NCBI GenBank assembly: GCA_018398815.1
Contig: CM031616.1
Location: forward strand, 68,115,937-68,179,936
Direction: 5' to 3'
Source: Conus ventricosus
Taxonomy: Eukaryota; Mollusca; Gastropoda; Neogastropoda; Conidae
Length of the DNA stretch: 64,000 bases
A model generated the notes under the pieces. That model made no database searches and was not told the DNA's origin. It worked only from the letters and a program-made list of their open reading frames with translations. A program made the translations under genes and the position numbers. This document shows, piece by piece, positions 35,271 to 47,763 of this stretch (within the stretch, counting starts at the first letter, position 1; each line of letters begins with the position of its first letter).

Positions 35271-36403
35271 CACTTGTAAGATATTCTTCCCCCCCCTTCC
35301 CATCCTTTTGTTCTAGGTGTGAAGCACAGCCGAAGAAATCAAAGAGGATCACACTCTAATATTTGTTACTCTCTTTGCTGTGGAAAGCTCCAGAACATTC
35401 ATCTTGGCAGTGACTGGTTCCTAAATACGGTACCCATCTTGGTAATCAGTATCCCCAAATCCTCAAATTCAGGGGGTCACTTTGATCCACCGTCAAATAA
35501 AATCTGGTGGTCATTTGAGAATTTCTGAAAGCAAAAATTGCATTTTAAACATGAAAAAGAAAAAAAAAATCAAACTCTGTGCCATCTTTACCCAGACAAT
35601 TGTACCTGCCATGCTCTGCTCCTCAAAACCGAACAGTAGAATATCCTCCTGTCATAGAAATCACGCTAGGTGAGTTCCTTCAGCCAATGATAGTTGTATT
35701 TCCTGTTCACGCATTTTCATGGAAAAATGCGTACATCACCTTGAACAGACACACACACACACAAACTGCCAGTGTGGTATTTATGTGCATCATTTACGTA
35801 CACGTATGCATCATAGAAAATATTGGTCATGAACACTGAGCTTAAACAACCCACATTTTAATGTCCTACTAAATGACGGTTACAAAGAAAGAGAATGGGA
35901 TAAAAAGACTTCTGAAGAAAACTGTTAGTGATCCAGAAAATCTTCAATTATGATTTTGTTGTTGTTGTTGTTTTAAACAGTTTCAACAAGACAACAAAAT
36001 CTACATCCTGTGGCTTAAAAGCAGATTTCTGTCAGAACAGACCACATCATTCTTAAAAATAGATGGTTATGTTTGAGGCCATCTCTTTTTCATGTTTAGG
36101 CATACGTTGTCCCCTTTGTCCCATCAGTGGTGACACACTGAACTAGATGGCTATAAAGGCTGTAACATGTGTCAGTGTGCCACCTACAGGACCGGTTACA
36201 CTATTTACAACACAAACAACTCACAAGACATTATGTACTTCCACGGCTCCTCACAAACATGCAGTTCATGGCCACAAATAACTTCAACAGACTGTAGTAC
36301 GACTACAAATATTACAGAGGAAAATGCTCTTCTATAGCAGGCAACCCGGTTCAGGGATGGTTGCCACCAAACTACAGCTGTCAATGGCAGACAAGTCCGC
36401 TGC
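35271..36403. other. Downstream of SRSF7-like copy 2, includes its 3' UTR
   Basis: Sequence up to the TAA at 36404 is the likely 3' UTR (about 36050-36403 aligns loosely with 3910-4253). Nothing else recognised. Confidence 0.5.
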
Positions 36404-36479
36404 TTAGTTGTCGCCGTTGACAGACTCCCTCCCTCGTGACGCTGATCGGGAATGAGAACGCCTCCGCTGCTCAGGAGTC
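36404..36479 (-). CDS. SRSF7-like: SRSF7-like copy 2, terminal coding exon
   Basis: The acceptor is TGCAG (36480-36482). In the ancestral frame it encodes [20 protein letters not shown] and VNGDN with TAA at 36404-36406. It is four codons shorter at the end than copy 1. Confidence 0.8.
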
Positions 36480-37537
36480 CTGCAGAACATCAAATCATGA
36501 GAAATTCTCTTACATTATCCTATAAACTAACATCTGAGCAGGTTTTGTGTATCATGCATGCAATATGGACATACGCAGTGACATCTCAATGTCCTCAAAC
36601 ATACAGAGTACCCAAGGCTAAAAGTCAACATTGTTCAACTCTATACGCCTTGATCCATCAAAAGTTTTGAATACTAATAACACATTTTAATTGTACAAAT
36701 AAAAAACAAACAAACAAACAGGGGATGTCACCAATTTTGCTACCTGTCAAAGGCATATCCATTAACACTTGACAGTTTCTTTCAAATGCAACTGGCAGCG
36801 AGAACTGTCAGACTCAAACCTGAGAAAGGTGACAAAAGCCAGAACTTTTTCAGCCAGCTTCCGCAGGCAGAAGTGTTAACAAATCAAACCAGAGAGACTG
36901 GATCGAGACCTTGACAGGCAGCTAAGTGCCAATGACCCTTTAGTTAATTATACAAATGACCCTTTAGTTAACTATAAACAGATTTAAAGTCCACATCCAC
37001 CAAAAAGGGTGGTAGGGCATATGGTCCCTGATGGTCTTTGTCATATCTTACCTACAGTGTCCATTCTCAACCGATCTAAGCAGATTCATGTGAATCGCCA
37101 GATTGGCTCTTGGCACTTAAAAACCCCCCCCCCCCCCCCCCCCCCCCCCACCTGAATTCAGCGTAAAACAGGAAAAGAAACAGGAAAAGTCTCAAGTCAG
37201 AAATCTGGCAGTCTTGAGATGGAATGGGGAGAAAACAAACAGATTACACTCTTATACCTCCGTTTTTCTTCTGTTGTGTACATGGGACAGTGCAAGCTTA
37301 CCTGTGCAAACCAACAAAACCTTTGAAGTCGACCCAAAGTACCGTGATTCATTTCTATGCGTACTGATCTGCTTTCCCCAACATTCAGCTTTCAAGCTGG
37401 ACGACTTCTGGACTGTCCTGCTATTCCTACTTATCCTTTCTGAACCTTGTTGGTTACACTGGAAGCTAGACATTTTCCCTAAAACAATGATTAACATGGC
37501 AGACTGGTCCACTGTACTGCCTCTCACTGCTACTCAC

Positions 37538-37639
37538 CTGCTGCGGCTCTTGCTGCGGGTGGGAGTTCGGCTCCGGGAACGGCTCCGAGAGTATCGGCGA
37601 CCACGAGAACGGCTCTGGGAACGACTGCGGCTATAGGAC
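37538..37639 (-). CDS. SRSF7-like: SRSF7-like copy 2, RS-domain exon
   Basis: The exon is 102 nt with donor GTGAGT (37532-37537). In the frame used by copy 1 it encodes an RS repeat ([20 protein letters not shown] and on). In the frame imposed by the upstream 1-bp loss it reads Ala/Val/Pro-rich. Confidence 0.85.
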
Positions 37640-38269
37640 CTGCATACACATCAGATCTTGTGTCACTTTTATCTTGAATAACCAAAACTTCCATCTACTT
37701 GCTAGACTTTATCGATCAGCAAAATGCAGCTTTCCCCACTTAAAACTGTACAATATCATAATTCTTTCTAGAACAGAGACAAAGGAGACTATCCTACTTT
37801 CTTTCAACTGTCAAACTCTTCACTCACCTGGTCACTGACTCAAGTGTACATAATAAATCTCAAAAGACGTAACAACAACAACAGAAAGGGCGGGGAGAGG
37901 GGTGAGGTGGAGATAATACATTTCTAATATATTTGTGAAAATTAAACACACACACACACATACGTTAATGCTCCATCCTCTCCCACCTCCCTTCCCCCTA
38001 TACTTATTAAAATGATAACTGAACACAAGAATCACATCACAGCCTTCCTATCTTCCCTCACTGCTATACTTTGGAGAATGAAAAGGCGAAAATCACAAAT
38101 CCATGCCTTCCTCCACCCCAATCCATTCCTAATCGCACTTACACTCCCCATTTGAAATCATGAATCGAATCAGGGAACCCACAGATGCTTTCAAACTTCC
38201 ATTTACATCTGAATCATTTGGCAACACAAAGTCTAGCACTGCTCAAACTTAGATGAACAGCATACTCAA

Positions 38270-39050
38270 TATTTATTTCTCCGTCAAGTCTACTCAATGT
38301 TTATCACTATGTCAAGCCTACTCAGTGTTTATTATACATCAAGTCTGCTCAATGTTTATCACTATGTCAAGTCAACTCAATGTTTATCACTATGTCAAGT
38401 CTACTCAATGTTTATCACTATGTCAAGTCAACTCGATGTTTATCACTATGTCAAGTCTACTCAACGTTTATCACTATGTCAAGTCTACTCAACGTTTATC
38501 ACTATGTCAAGTCTACTCAACGTTTATCGCCATGTCAAGTCTACTCAATGTCTATCACTATGTCAAGTCTACTCAACGTCTATCATTATGTCAAGTCAAC
38601 TCAATGTTTATCATTATGTCAAGTCTACTCAACATTTATCGCCATGTTAAGTCTACTCAACGTTTATCACCATGTCAAATCTACTCAACGTTTATCACCA
38701 TGTCAAATCTACTCAACGTTTACCACTATGTCCAGTCTACTCAACATTTACCACTATGCCCAGTCCACTCAATGTTTATCACTATGTCAAGTCTACTCAA
38801 TGTTTATCACTATGTCAAGTCTACTCAGCGTTTATCACTATGTCAAGTCTACTCAGCGTTTATCACTATGTCAAGTCTACTCAACATTTACCACTATGCC
38901 CAGTCCACTCAATGTTTATCACTATGTCAAGTCTACTCAATGTTTATCACTATGTCAAGTCTACTCAATGTTTATCACTATGTCAAGTCTACTCAATGTT
39001 TATCACTATGTCAAGTCTACTCAGCGTTTATCACTGTGTCAAGCGTACGA
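38270..39050. repeat. 28-bp minisatellite, copy 2 intron
   Basis: About 28 well-preserved units contain TCACTATGTCAAGTCTACTC plus AATGTTTA. The period (28) is 1 modulo 3 and the unit has no stop codons on the plus strand, so all three plus frames are open and show the same 28-residue repeat shifted. Those long reading frames are artefacts, not a protein. More homogeneous than the copy-1 array. Confidence 0.93.
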
Positions 39051-39054
39051 GTAG

Positions 39055-40786
39055 CACAGTCCACAGAACGGAATCATCATGAAGTGAAAGATTATGCAAC
39101 AAGGTTACCTTCACCTTTCATGGTTATCATCATAATTTTTTTTTCTGCTTTGCCTCCTCCTCGGGATGCTCAAAATATTCTATTTACACTACAGTTTCCC
39201 CACAATCAAACTGTGTGCTAAAAATGATCAGTTTGACTAAAACTCAAGTCTTTTTCCATAGGTCAAACAGCGTGTGGACTCTGGAAACAGCACAAGGGGG
39301 GCAAAAAATTTAAAGAAAAACAAAGCAGTTAGTGGACGATAAGGCGCTAAATTCCTGTGTACACTGTTCTAAAACAAAGAAATCGTACAACTCAGTGCAG
39401 TCGACTGCAAGACATGACAGCCTATGGGCTGATACATAGGGGTTACATAACTTACAATTTCACAGCAGTCACTACACTGTTAAATGTCAGCTCAGTAACT
39501 GTTTCCCAGCTCATGGCTTTTAATTTACAGAGGAAAACATAACGCTTTTTCAACAAACAAAATAACCCCAACCACAATGCCCTTGAATTTTTGTGCGAGC
39601 AAAACAACTTTTCAACATTCTTTTGCTTGCTATGTGTATATTCCCAGGTTTTTAAATTGCCTATTTTCAAAATCAATACAGCACAAAATGTTTATTAGAA
39701 GTTATGGTACATGTTTACTGAGAAATCAAAGTACACTACAATGATCAATGATATCCCAGAACATGATAGGGCTGCAAGTGTACTGATATCAGTCAACTTG
39801 ATATGCAACCCTCATCACAGTTTAAAAAAAACAACAAAAAACATAGCTGAATGAAGAAGGAACAATATCGCATGTTTATTTTTCAGTAAACTTGTGAAAA
39901 ACACATCATCAAGCTTTTAACATGTTTACTAATATCACAGTTAACTCTAAAAAAAAAGAAAAAAAAAGAAGGAAAAGTAAAGGTGGCAGAGGATGGGTGG
40001 TGGGTGGGGAGGGGGGGGGGGGGGGGGGAGAACCACAATAAAAAGAAAAAAAAAGTCCTGAAGGCCTCCCAGTCAGACCATAAAGAGATGGAGAGAGATC
40101 TACCTGGTCTGCTAATGAACAGCCTCAAAGGACTTCAGCAGCCACTCACTCTTCAGGATGCCGTTTACTTATCGTCTACCTTTCTTCCATAGACAAAATG
40201 TCAATAGCAAAGAACCCACTTGTCATTCCCTTTCTCAACAACAACAACAACAACAACAACAACAAAAAGAGAAACCAGACAGACCTAACCAAGACCCCTC
40301 TTTCTTTTTCTTTCACATTTTTGATTTAACGCAGGCCACCTGCAGGCCTGTGTTCACTATCAAGTTTAAGAAATTCTTCACATTAAAAATTTCGTTTCCT
40401 GCTGTTTCCAGCCCAGCCGACAGCAGGAGGTCATACCAGGGCTGTTATTAATCTTGTTAACACTGTTGCCAATTAGACATGCAGACCTGCCACATCTTGC
40501 ACATGGAAAAGCGGAGCCAGGGGCCCGGCATGCGTCCCCCAGTGTGGTTCAAGGCAATGCCCTGGTAGGAGTCTGAGGGTCAAACCTCCCGAAGCTGGAG
40601 ATGTTATTAACTAGTGAGCAACAGTGATCCCAGGATGCAGACAACTGCACTTTTTCAAGATCATTCATAACCTTCTCCCCCCCCAAAAAAAAAACAACCC
40701 CCACAGTGTTTAAGTGGATAAGAGCCATCTGATATTCTGTTATAAAAACTGATACAACTGAAGAAAAGGTACATGCGTTTACATGC

Positions 40787-40819
<33 letters not shown>

Positions 40820-41754
40820 AGAGATCACTGAACTTTTAGACAGATATAACACAACTGACTGATATTTCAAGTACTCAGAAAGTTCATACTTAATTGGTTG
40901 TTTGCAAGTTAGAAATGAATTGATAAAGCGCCAGCTGGCAGACTGTCATTATTGTTTTTGATTGTGTGTTCCGTAAACACCAAGTTCAGACTGCATGACA
41001 GCTTTTTCGTCGGGTGCAGTCTTGGAAGTAAAGGTTACTTTTGGCAGTGACTCTACTGCTTTTACGTGGTGGAGACGGTTCTCCCTCTTCACACGTCTAC
41101 CTAATGCCTGTGTGCCCTCACAGCTTAAAGAGATGTCTGCTCTGCTCCGCTCCTAATTGCATAATCTGTTCTACTTCTCTTCGCTCATCTCTCTCCTCCA
41201 TCAGAGATGCCATTCTGAGTAAAGTGTATTCACAATGAACATTTGGGGATGATGTTCTCAGCCACCCTACACTGTCAGTGTTGACCGACTTACGACTGAT
41301 CGTCCAAACGCTGCACAGAGACCGTCGCCTTGTTTGCAAATCAGCATAGGTTTAAAACAAACACACACACACACAAAAAATGTGCTTAATGGCTCTTAAA
41401 AATACCAGAGCTTTGAATGTTGTGACAGGAGCACAGCCCAAATATAACAGAGCTTTCCCTGTGAAACCAAGACATGTGGCAGGTCTGAACATGTCACAAA
41501 AAAAAAGGAAGAAGAAAAATGGCAAAGATGTTAAAAAATCAATTCAAACAGCTTAGACAGCTTCAAATCAGATCCGTTTCCCCACAACACCTTGGCCTGG
41601 GCACTGAATTCTGAGAACATCTGAACAGGTTAGAGAATAACACCCCACCCACATCCTCCCCCACCCCAAAAAAAAAGAAAAAAAAAAAAAGAAAGAAAAA
41701 AGGAAAAAAAAAAAGGAAGAAGTAGAAAAGGGAGAAAAATGATCACTGCATTAA
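39055..41754. other. Intron of SRSF7-like copy 2
   Basis: (CAA)n at 40240-40264, (GT)n/(GA)n at 40790-40824, poly(G) at 40011-40028. CAGCCCAGCCGACAGCAGGA...CCAGGGCTGT at about 40410-40445 looks like a worn 3' end of the I-like LINE. No exon besides the cassette candidate. Confidence 0.5.
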
Positions 41755-41760
41755 ACTTAC

Positions 41761-41884
41761 GGAAAGACAGTGTTGTCAAACTTTTCATGAGAAGGCTGAA
41801 TCTCAAAGTTTCTGATGCAGTGATCTGATTGATCTGATTCTGTCTGCTGAGTTGAAAGGATGAGCTGTTCTCCACATGAGGAGG
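41761..41884 (-). other. Candidate poison cassette exon of SRSF7-like copy 2
   Basis: This is the homolog of the 9490-9611 block. It has TTTTCAG (41885-41887) and GTAAGT (41755-41760), and the in-frame TGA after splicing is at the equivalent place. It is 124 nt. Conservation of both splice sites between two otherwise diverged introns supports function. Confidence 0.5.
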
Positions 41885-42095
41885 CTGAAAATCTGGTCAT
41901 GTGACGGTCGCACGGCTGAGAGTGTCTGTCTCTACTACTCAAAATCTGTTGAGGGGAGGGTCGACTCTCTCAAACGGCGAATCAGCCGAGCTGACTCTTT
42001 TTTTTGTTGTCTGTCGCATGACAGCTAGTCGACTCATTCCATCTGTGTGATGTGGTGGTGGGGAAGTGGGGATGAGAGACAGATGGGATGCAGTC

Positions 42096-42245
42096 GACTC
42101 AACTCGCGGGCTGATTCAAATCTAAAATGCTGGCCCCGATGGTTGAAAAAAATTCAAGTTGGCAGTCGCCTGCTGTCATACGGATGGCTTATCGCTAGGT
42201 TGCAATGTCTGCAAAGCATGGACAGACAGTCATGAAACAAGCATA
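42096..42245. other. Highly conserved intronic block of SRSF7-like, copy 2
   Basis: Partner of 9802-9950, in the same intron and orientation. A CA-rich stretch follows at 42280-42360. Confidence 0.6.
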
Positions 42246-42249
42246 GTCA

Positions 42250-44950
42250 ACGTCTGTTGTACTGAGACTGCAACACAGAACAAACACCAGACAAGCATGC
42301 ACGCACACATACACGCACACACAAACACGCACGCACACACACACATAAACATACACACATCCCCTTTCTCTTTCACTCCAGTCTTAACATCCTTGCAGTG
42401 AAAATAAAAACTGCATTATATTACCAAAAAAAACAACAACAAACAAACCAAACCCCCACTCAGCTTCAAAAAATGATCAGCAAAATACAAACAGAACTAA
42501 ACTTATAAACTAACTTCAAACCATTGTGTAGACATTTATTTCAACCATCTATTTGCTAATGTGCCCAGCTCAGTTCATGGGTACAGTATGTGTTACACAC
42601 ATGCCAAAAGGCAAAATGCTTAGTGTTTTGTTCAAAATAGCACAAATGTGTTCTTTACTATTTTCTAAACCTGAAACCAGACAATGTTCAACACAAAAGT
42701 ATCACCGACCCATTTGGTTGCCTTCTGACTTTTCTAAGTACAGGCTTTTCTATTCTGAATTTAGCGCCTTCAAATGTGTCAAAAAGAGTGAGCATGAAAG
42801 TTTAAAAGTTTATTTATGTGTTCACAACATAATTCATTTTATAACCACTTAGTGGCTGAAAATTTCGCTGTTATAAGAATATACTGCATGAAATGATTCT
42901 TTACAGCACAGTCATTAATCCCCTCCCCCCCCCCCCCCCCCCCCACCCACTCCAATCTTGAGATTCTGGATTTTTCCCCCACCAAATTCAATATTTCTTT
43001 TTATCCTTTTCCCTACCCTATGCTTGAAATATCTACCCGAAAATGTATTCCAGAAGTGTTAACTATTTAAGGTTAAGTTACATGCTGAAAATGTAATGGC
43101 TTTTTCCCTGTCTTCTTATTCACAAAAATTGCATTCTTTGGTAAAGAAGAAAGGTTTGTACTAAAAGCAAGCATCACATTTTTGCGCACCAAGCATCATG
43201 GGTAAAATTTCACCTGCTGCATGCAGAACATGAATTTCCATCTATATTAATGGTGGAAACGGACAGGCAGCACATTCTTCCCTGCCATAAACATTAATGA
43301 CAGCCAGTCCACAGAAGAAGTCAAGGCAAATAATGTGAGACAAAATTTCTGATAATTGGTAAGCAAACTTTTACTGCATCCATGTCACTTCTTTCTTTCT
43401 CATTCGCTCTGCTCTCTTTCTTTCCTGATCTTTGGATAATCGAAAAATGATAAAAAATATGTCAGACTCTGCTTGGAAATTTTATTGGAATAAGTATTTG
43501 CAAATGGCAAAACTTGCATTCCTGTGTTAAGTGTGCATACAAAAACACACCAAATTACACATACATACATGTGCACGTGGTCTGTGACATGTACTGTAGG
43601 AAAATGCACTGGATGCAAGCAACACAGCAGATCCAGCGATTCTTCATGGCCTGTTTTTATTTTCTACATTACCTAACTTCATTTTAACACTCAAGGGGAA
43701 AAAACCCAACTTGTCACTGTGTCAATTGACAAGGTGGCAAAAATTACACTCGTATTCAGCGATTTTTCTTTCGCTTTTTCATCCTTTCCTTACTGGACTT
43801 GCCCAATTTTCAACGAAATAATTCTACAAAACAGTCTAAAGATCTTGACCTGTCTCGGTTCTCTTTAAACCGATGAAGCAGCCCATTGTTTTTTTTTGCA
43901 TAGCATTTTGTCAGAAAGTGTAGCAGCTTAGCATTACTGATAAAACCGTAGCAAGCTACAGGCATCTTGACAAAACCTTAGGGGCTATCAGAAAAGAAAA
44001 AAAATGCCTGGCTGCAAGATTTCACTTGGCTGGTTGTCTAGATGGAAACTGGGGTCTTTGCAGTTCAGATCCTCATTTGTTTTACAATAAAAATTGGACT
44101 CATCAGCCAGTGGTTCTTTAATAACAACAACAAAAGCATGATGTCCATGTCAAATATCTACAGGTATCAAACACTCAAGAAAAAGAAAAATTGAATAACT
44201 TGGAAACAGACAGGGGACGTAATTTATACAGAACAGGATGTGACTATAACTCGAAATTAGCAGCCTGTAGTACATTTACTTCCCTGTGACTATCATCTAT
44301 AGATGTATATCAACTCACCATGTATGCCATGCGAATGTAACGAATAATAAGCCATGGGTTGATTTCCATCCACAACATGTTTTATGCCGTGCAGGTTTCA
44401 CTACGTCAATTTTTCACCCATAAAGTAAAAGAAAGGGTGTAAATGCTCTTCAGAACAACAGGTGAATTTTTACCCACAATCTGGTGCACAAGAATTAAGG
44501 CAACATACAGTGATGGTTAAAAAAACAAAAAGAAAAGGAAATGCCACTGAAAGAGAAAAGGAGAAGCTCCTACTGAAGCAGGTTTCAGGTCCTTCCCCCC
44601 CCCCCCCCTTTTTTTTTGGACTACAAGAATGTCTAAAGTATATGTATTGCACAGTGAAGGACATTTATCAGTTTCTCCTCACTATGTTTATCTGTCAAGT
44701 ATCATCCTATATATTCTATTGAGTGAACTCTGTGAATTTTCTGTTAGCAAATCTGAAAGAATATGTACAGCAACTGGAACTATTCTTTCTGCAGAGACTT
44801 GCTACAGCTGAAAAAAAAAAATCATCTCAAAACATAGCTGTTTCATACAGATAAATGTCACCAACAAATACCAATGCTCCAAACAATGCTTTTTTTTTTC
44901 TCTCAAAGTGCAAGAATAAAAATGGTGCTAATAATACAATGGAAAAAAAG
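42250..44950. other. Intron of SRSF7-like copy 2; nothing recognised
   Basis: (CA)n-rich near 42300-42350 and poly(C) at about 42924-42943 and 44598-44608. No coding exon supported. Confidence 0.5.
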
Positions 44951-44959
44951 CCTACAAAC

Positions 44960-45153
44960 CTGCGACCCGATCTGCGTCCACCCTGCTGTACTTGTGGCAA
45001 TCATAAGCATAATGGCCACGGTCCCCGCACTCGTAGCACCGATCGTCCGGGTGGAAAGCCCGCCGGGGAGGTCCTCGCCCACCCCTCATCCACGGTTTGG
45101 GGCGAACTCGACCCGTCGAATGCTCCACACGCACACGGTTTCCACAGATCATC
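44960..45153 (-). CDS. SRSF7-like: SRSF7-like copy 2, zinc-knuckle exon (contains frameshift)
   Basis: The acceptor follows CGCAG and the donor is GTTTGT (44954-44959). It encodes [11 protein letters not shown], a short RGGRGPPRR linker and the CCHC knuckle. One C is missing near 44981 relative to copy 1, so the last ten or so codons shift to VDADRVA. Confidence 0.85.
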
Positions 45154-45722
45154 CTGCGTGTTCCAAGTGTTTACCATGTCCACATTTTCACAAAATGCAT
45201 TAAAAAATATTAAAAAATTTGAAAACAAAAAAGTCACTTACTTACTTCAAAAAAATCAAAGATGCAAACAAAGTTAAACTGACAGAAACTGTGGATACTA
45301 TAAAGTTCTCAAAAGATATTTGAAGAAAATACACTTCCACTTCAGAAAAAGGGCCATGTGACCATGTCATAATACACATAATCAAGAGTTGCTTTTTCTC
45401 TTCTTTTTATTTTATTTTTAAGTTCTTTGCTTTTCAACAGACGAAGAATTCAATGTCAACTTCCAGTTTAAAAAAAAAAAAAAAGAGAAGAAAAATGAAA
45501 GTTACTGTAAAACAACAACAAAACGAAAAAGAAAAATTGTTTCCACACATGCCACTGTCAAAAAAAAAAAGAAAGAAAGAAAGAAAGAAAGAAATTGTTT
45601 CCACTCATTGTACTGATGAAGACAACAGCTAAATAAACAACAAATAAATAAACTATTCATGACCAATGATACAAATTCCAGATTGAAGTTTACACATGTA
45701 TGCACTCCAAACATGGACTCAC

Positions 45723-45942
45723 GTTCCATCCAAGGCACGCACGGCATCCTCTGCATCTCTGTTATCTTCAAACTCTACAAAAGCAAAACCAGCTGGGTTT
45801 CTAGCCACCCACACATTACGCAAATGTCCGTAATAACTGAAGGCTCTTTCTATCTCCTTTTCTGAAGCGTCTGGGGGCAGATCACCCACATAGATCTTGC
45901 CTTCGGCGCTGGAACTTCGATATCGTGACATCACTCTTCTTC
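45723..45942 (-). CDS. SRSF7-like: SRSF7-like copy 2, start and RRM exon
   Basis: The acceptor is TTTCAG (45943-45945), ATG lies at 45929-45931 and the donor is GTGAGT (45717-45722). It encodes [18 protein letters not shown] and the RNP1 GFAFVEFE. About 60 nt of the intron upstream of the exon also matches copy 1 before the two diverge. Confidence 0.88.
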
Positions 45943-46210
45943 CTGAAATATAAACACAAGGAATTTATTTTGATCCTCCTCCTCGGGACCCCCCCCCCCC
46001 CCCCCCCATCCTCTTCCCATCCCTCCTCTTCTACCACAGGTGACTTGGTACACTGACAATCTTAAAGTTACTGGAACAGACCGGAATGCGCACTGGCGGA
46101 GACGTGGAACAGTACATGACCCCAAACTGTTAATCTGATTACAGTAGTAAATATAACTGCCACATACATTTGGTGTTCTGTCCAACAACGCAAGGCCAAC
46201 GCTAACATGC

Positions 46211-46269
<59 letters not shown>
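46211..46269. repeat. (TG)n microsatellite
   Basis: Pure TG run upstream of SRSF7-like copy 2; a second one lies at 46507-46605. Confidence 0.95.
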
Positions 46270-46273
<4 letters not shown>

Positions 46274-46503
46274 AATCATGTGACACAACTCTGACCCATC
46301 AAAACCTCTCTTCTTTGTTGCTGCTTATGATTTCAAAGTCTTTTTACAATCTATCTTACAAGAACATGTTGTCGGGTAAACATTGCTTGCAATGTGTTTG
46401 CACTATATTCAATCCTCTCCCCTTTCTAGGAAAAAAAAATAAAATAAAAAAATAACATAAGAGCCATGATGATCTTCAGTGGTGTTTCTCAGTCTGCATT
46501 TCA

Positions 46504-46506
<3 letters not shown>

Positions 46507-46564
<58 letters not shown>

Positions 46565-46605
46565 ATGTGTGTGTGTGTATGTGTGTGAGTGTGCGTGCAT
46601 GCGCA
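46507..46605. repeat. (TG)n microsatellite, interrupted
   Basis: TG repeats with occasional TA/GC interruptions. Confidence 0.95.
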
Positions 46606-47349
46606 TGTGTGCGTGCGTGCATGCGTATGTGCTTTTTTGTTGTTCCGTTTGTTTATCTAAAACTATATGTTGTCATAGTATTATGAACACCAATAATAAC
46701 AACAAATAATGTTAAGACCACATGTAATAATACTCTTGACAGTTGGATTCAGGAAGTTTAATGATTGCTTGATTGTTATTCCTACCTGTAATCTTACCTT
46801 CATATCTATCACTAGTATCAGCCATGATTAATTTGTCTCTATATATAACCAAAAAAAATTACTGACACACATAATATTGGTAAACATGGTTTACACTTTG
46901 TACAGCAGGTTTGAACTACAGAAAAAAAAAAGGCAATGTTCTACTTAGCTACCTGAAACAACCTAAGCTATTTCTTTTAAAGCACACAAAAAATCCTTTG
47001 AAGAAGATAGAAGGAAAACAGCAAATCGGACTCTGTTATTATCTTCAATATGTTTTATCAATTCTGCTTGTTTGTTTATACAAACAGTCCACAAATCAAA
47101 ATCTGCTGAAATATTGTTTGCTGTTTTGTAAAAAGGACAGTTGTATGATCCACTGATCTTCCCCAAACAAGATTTAAAAACGCACATGGCCACATGTGTG
47201 CAGATTTACAGTTCTTTAACAATTCTAATGTTCAGACTGGTACCAATTAGTTTCAGTGTTGGCATAAGTTGTCATGCGCTGGCTGCATCTCAATTCTCAT
47301 GCACAAATCCAAATTAATTAGATAGTGTGTAGTGTACTTCATTTGCTGT

Positions 47350-47535
47350 TTCTCAAGTATCATACCCTTTTGTTTATGTATAATGTTGTAATCTCCTGCA
47401 TACGAGAGAGTTGTCTTTTAAATCCACAAAGTATTTCAAAGTATAGCATACTTTACTCGATGTTTATCATACCTTTTTGTGTATGTTGTAATCTCCTGCA
47501 CACGAGAGAGTTGTCTTTTAAATCCACAAAATATA
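47350..47535. repeat. ~110-bp direct duplication
   Basis: Two units share GTTGTAATCTCCTGCA and CGAGAGAGTTGTCTTTTAAA (47388-47430 and 47487-47530). Confidence 0.8.
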
Positions 47536-47708
47536 CAGCTAATGCTTCTCACTAAAAAAAAAATTTTTCCTTTAAGATTAAAATTAAAGCAGATCTAGGC
47601 AAATCTCATGTTGATACAACTCCTCGCCAATCTTCTGTGCATGTGACTGAAAATGTTGACAGTCTACCTCTGGCAGGACCTAATGACTAAATGAGTCGTG
47701 AAGGAAGA

Positions 47709-47763
47709 TAAGATAATGTTGCTTATAGCCCAGCCGACGGCAAAGGGCCACATCAGGGCTGTA
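47709..47763 (-). mobile_element. Very short I-like LINE 3'-end insertion with target duplication
   Basis: About 55 bp of the LINE 3' terminus (minus strand, ending in TTATCTT) are flanked by 12-bp direct repeats CGTGAAGGAAGA (47697-47708 and 47764-47775). Same 3' block as 11484 and 12622. Confidence 0.85.

Larger units (their letters stand above)
36404..45931 (-). pseudogene. SRSF7-like: SRSF7/9G8-like SR splicing factor, copy 2, with a 1-bp frameshift
   Basis: The exons are 45931-45723, 45153-44960, 37639-37538 and 36479-36404, with the same phases and splice-site positions as copy 1. The RRM and CCHC knuckle are intact, but the lengths sum to 581 nt, one short of a whole frame. The missing base is a C in a run at about 44979-44983 (plus strand reads CCACCCTG, copy 1 CCACCCCTG), just after HKYSR. 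After it the RS exon is read in the wrong frame, giving an Ala/Val/Pro-rich tail with no early stop and no RS repeats. Restoring the frame by comparison with copy 1 would give about 193 aa. It is either a decaying paralog or an assembly error at a homopolymer; the otherwise conserved RS exons argue for error or a very recent break. Confidence 0.8.

Noticed and set aside
38253..39221. 322-codon plus-strand reading frame of repeats
   Set aside because: It is a translation of the 28-bp minisatellite; two other frames are equally open with the same motif, and it lies in an intron on the opposite strand.
46507..46709. Cys/Val-rich open frame
   Set aside because: Translation of a (TG)n microsatellite.
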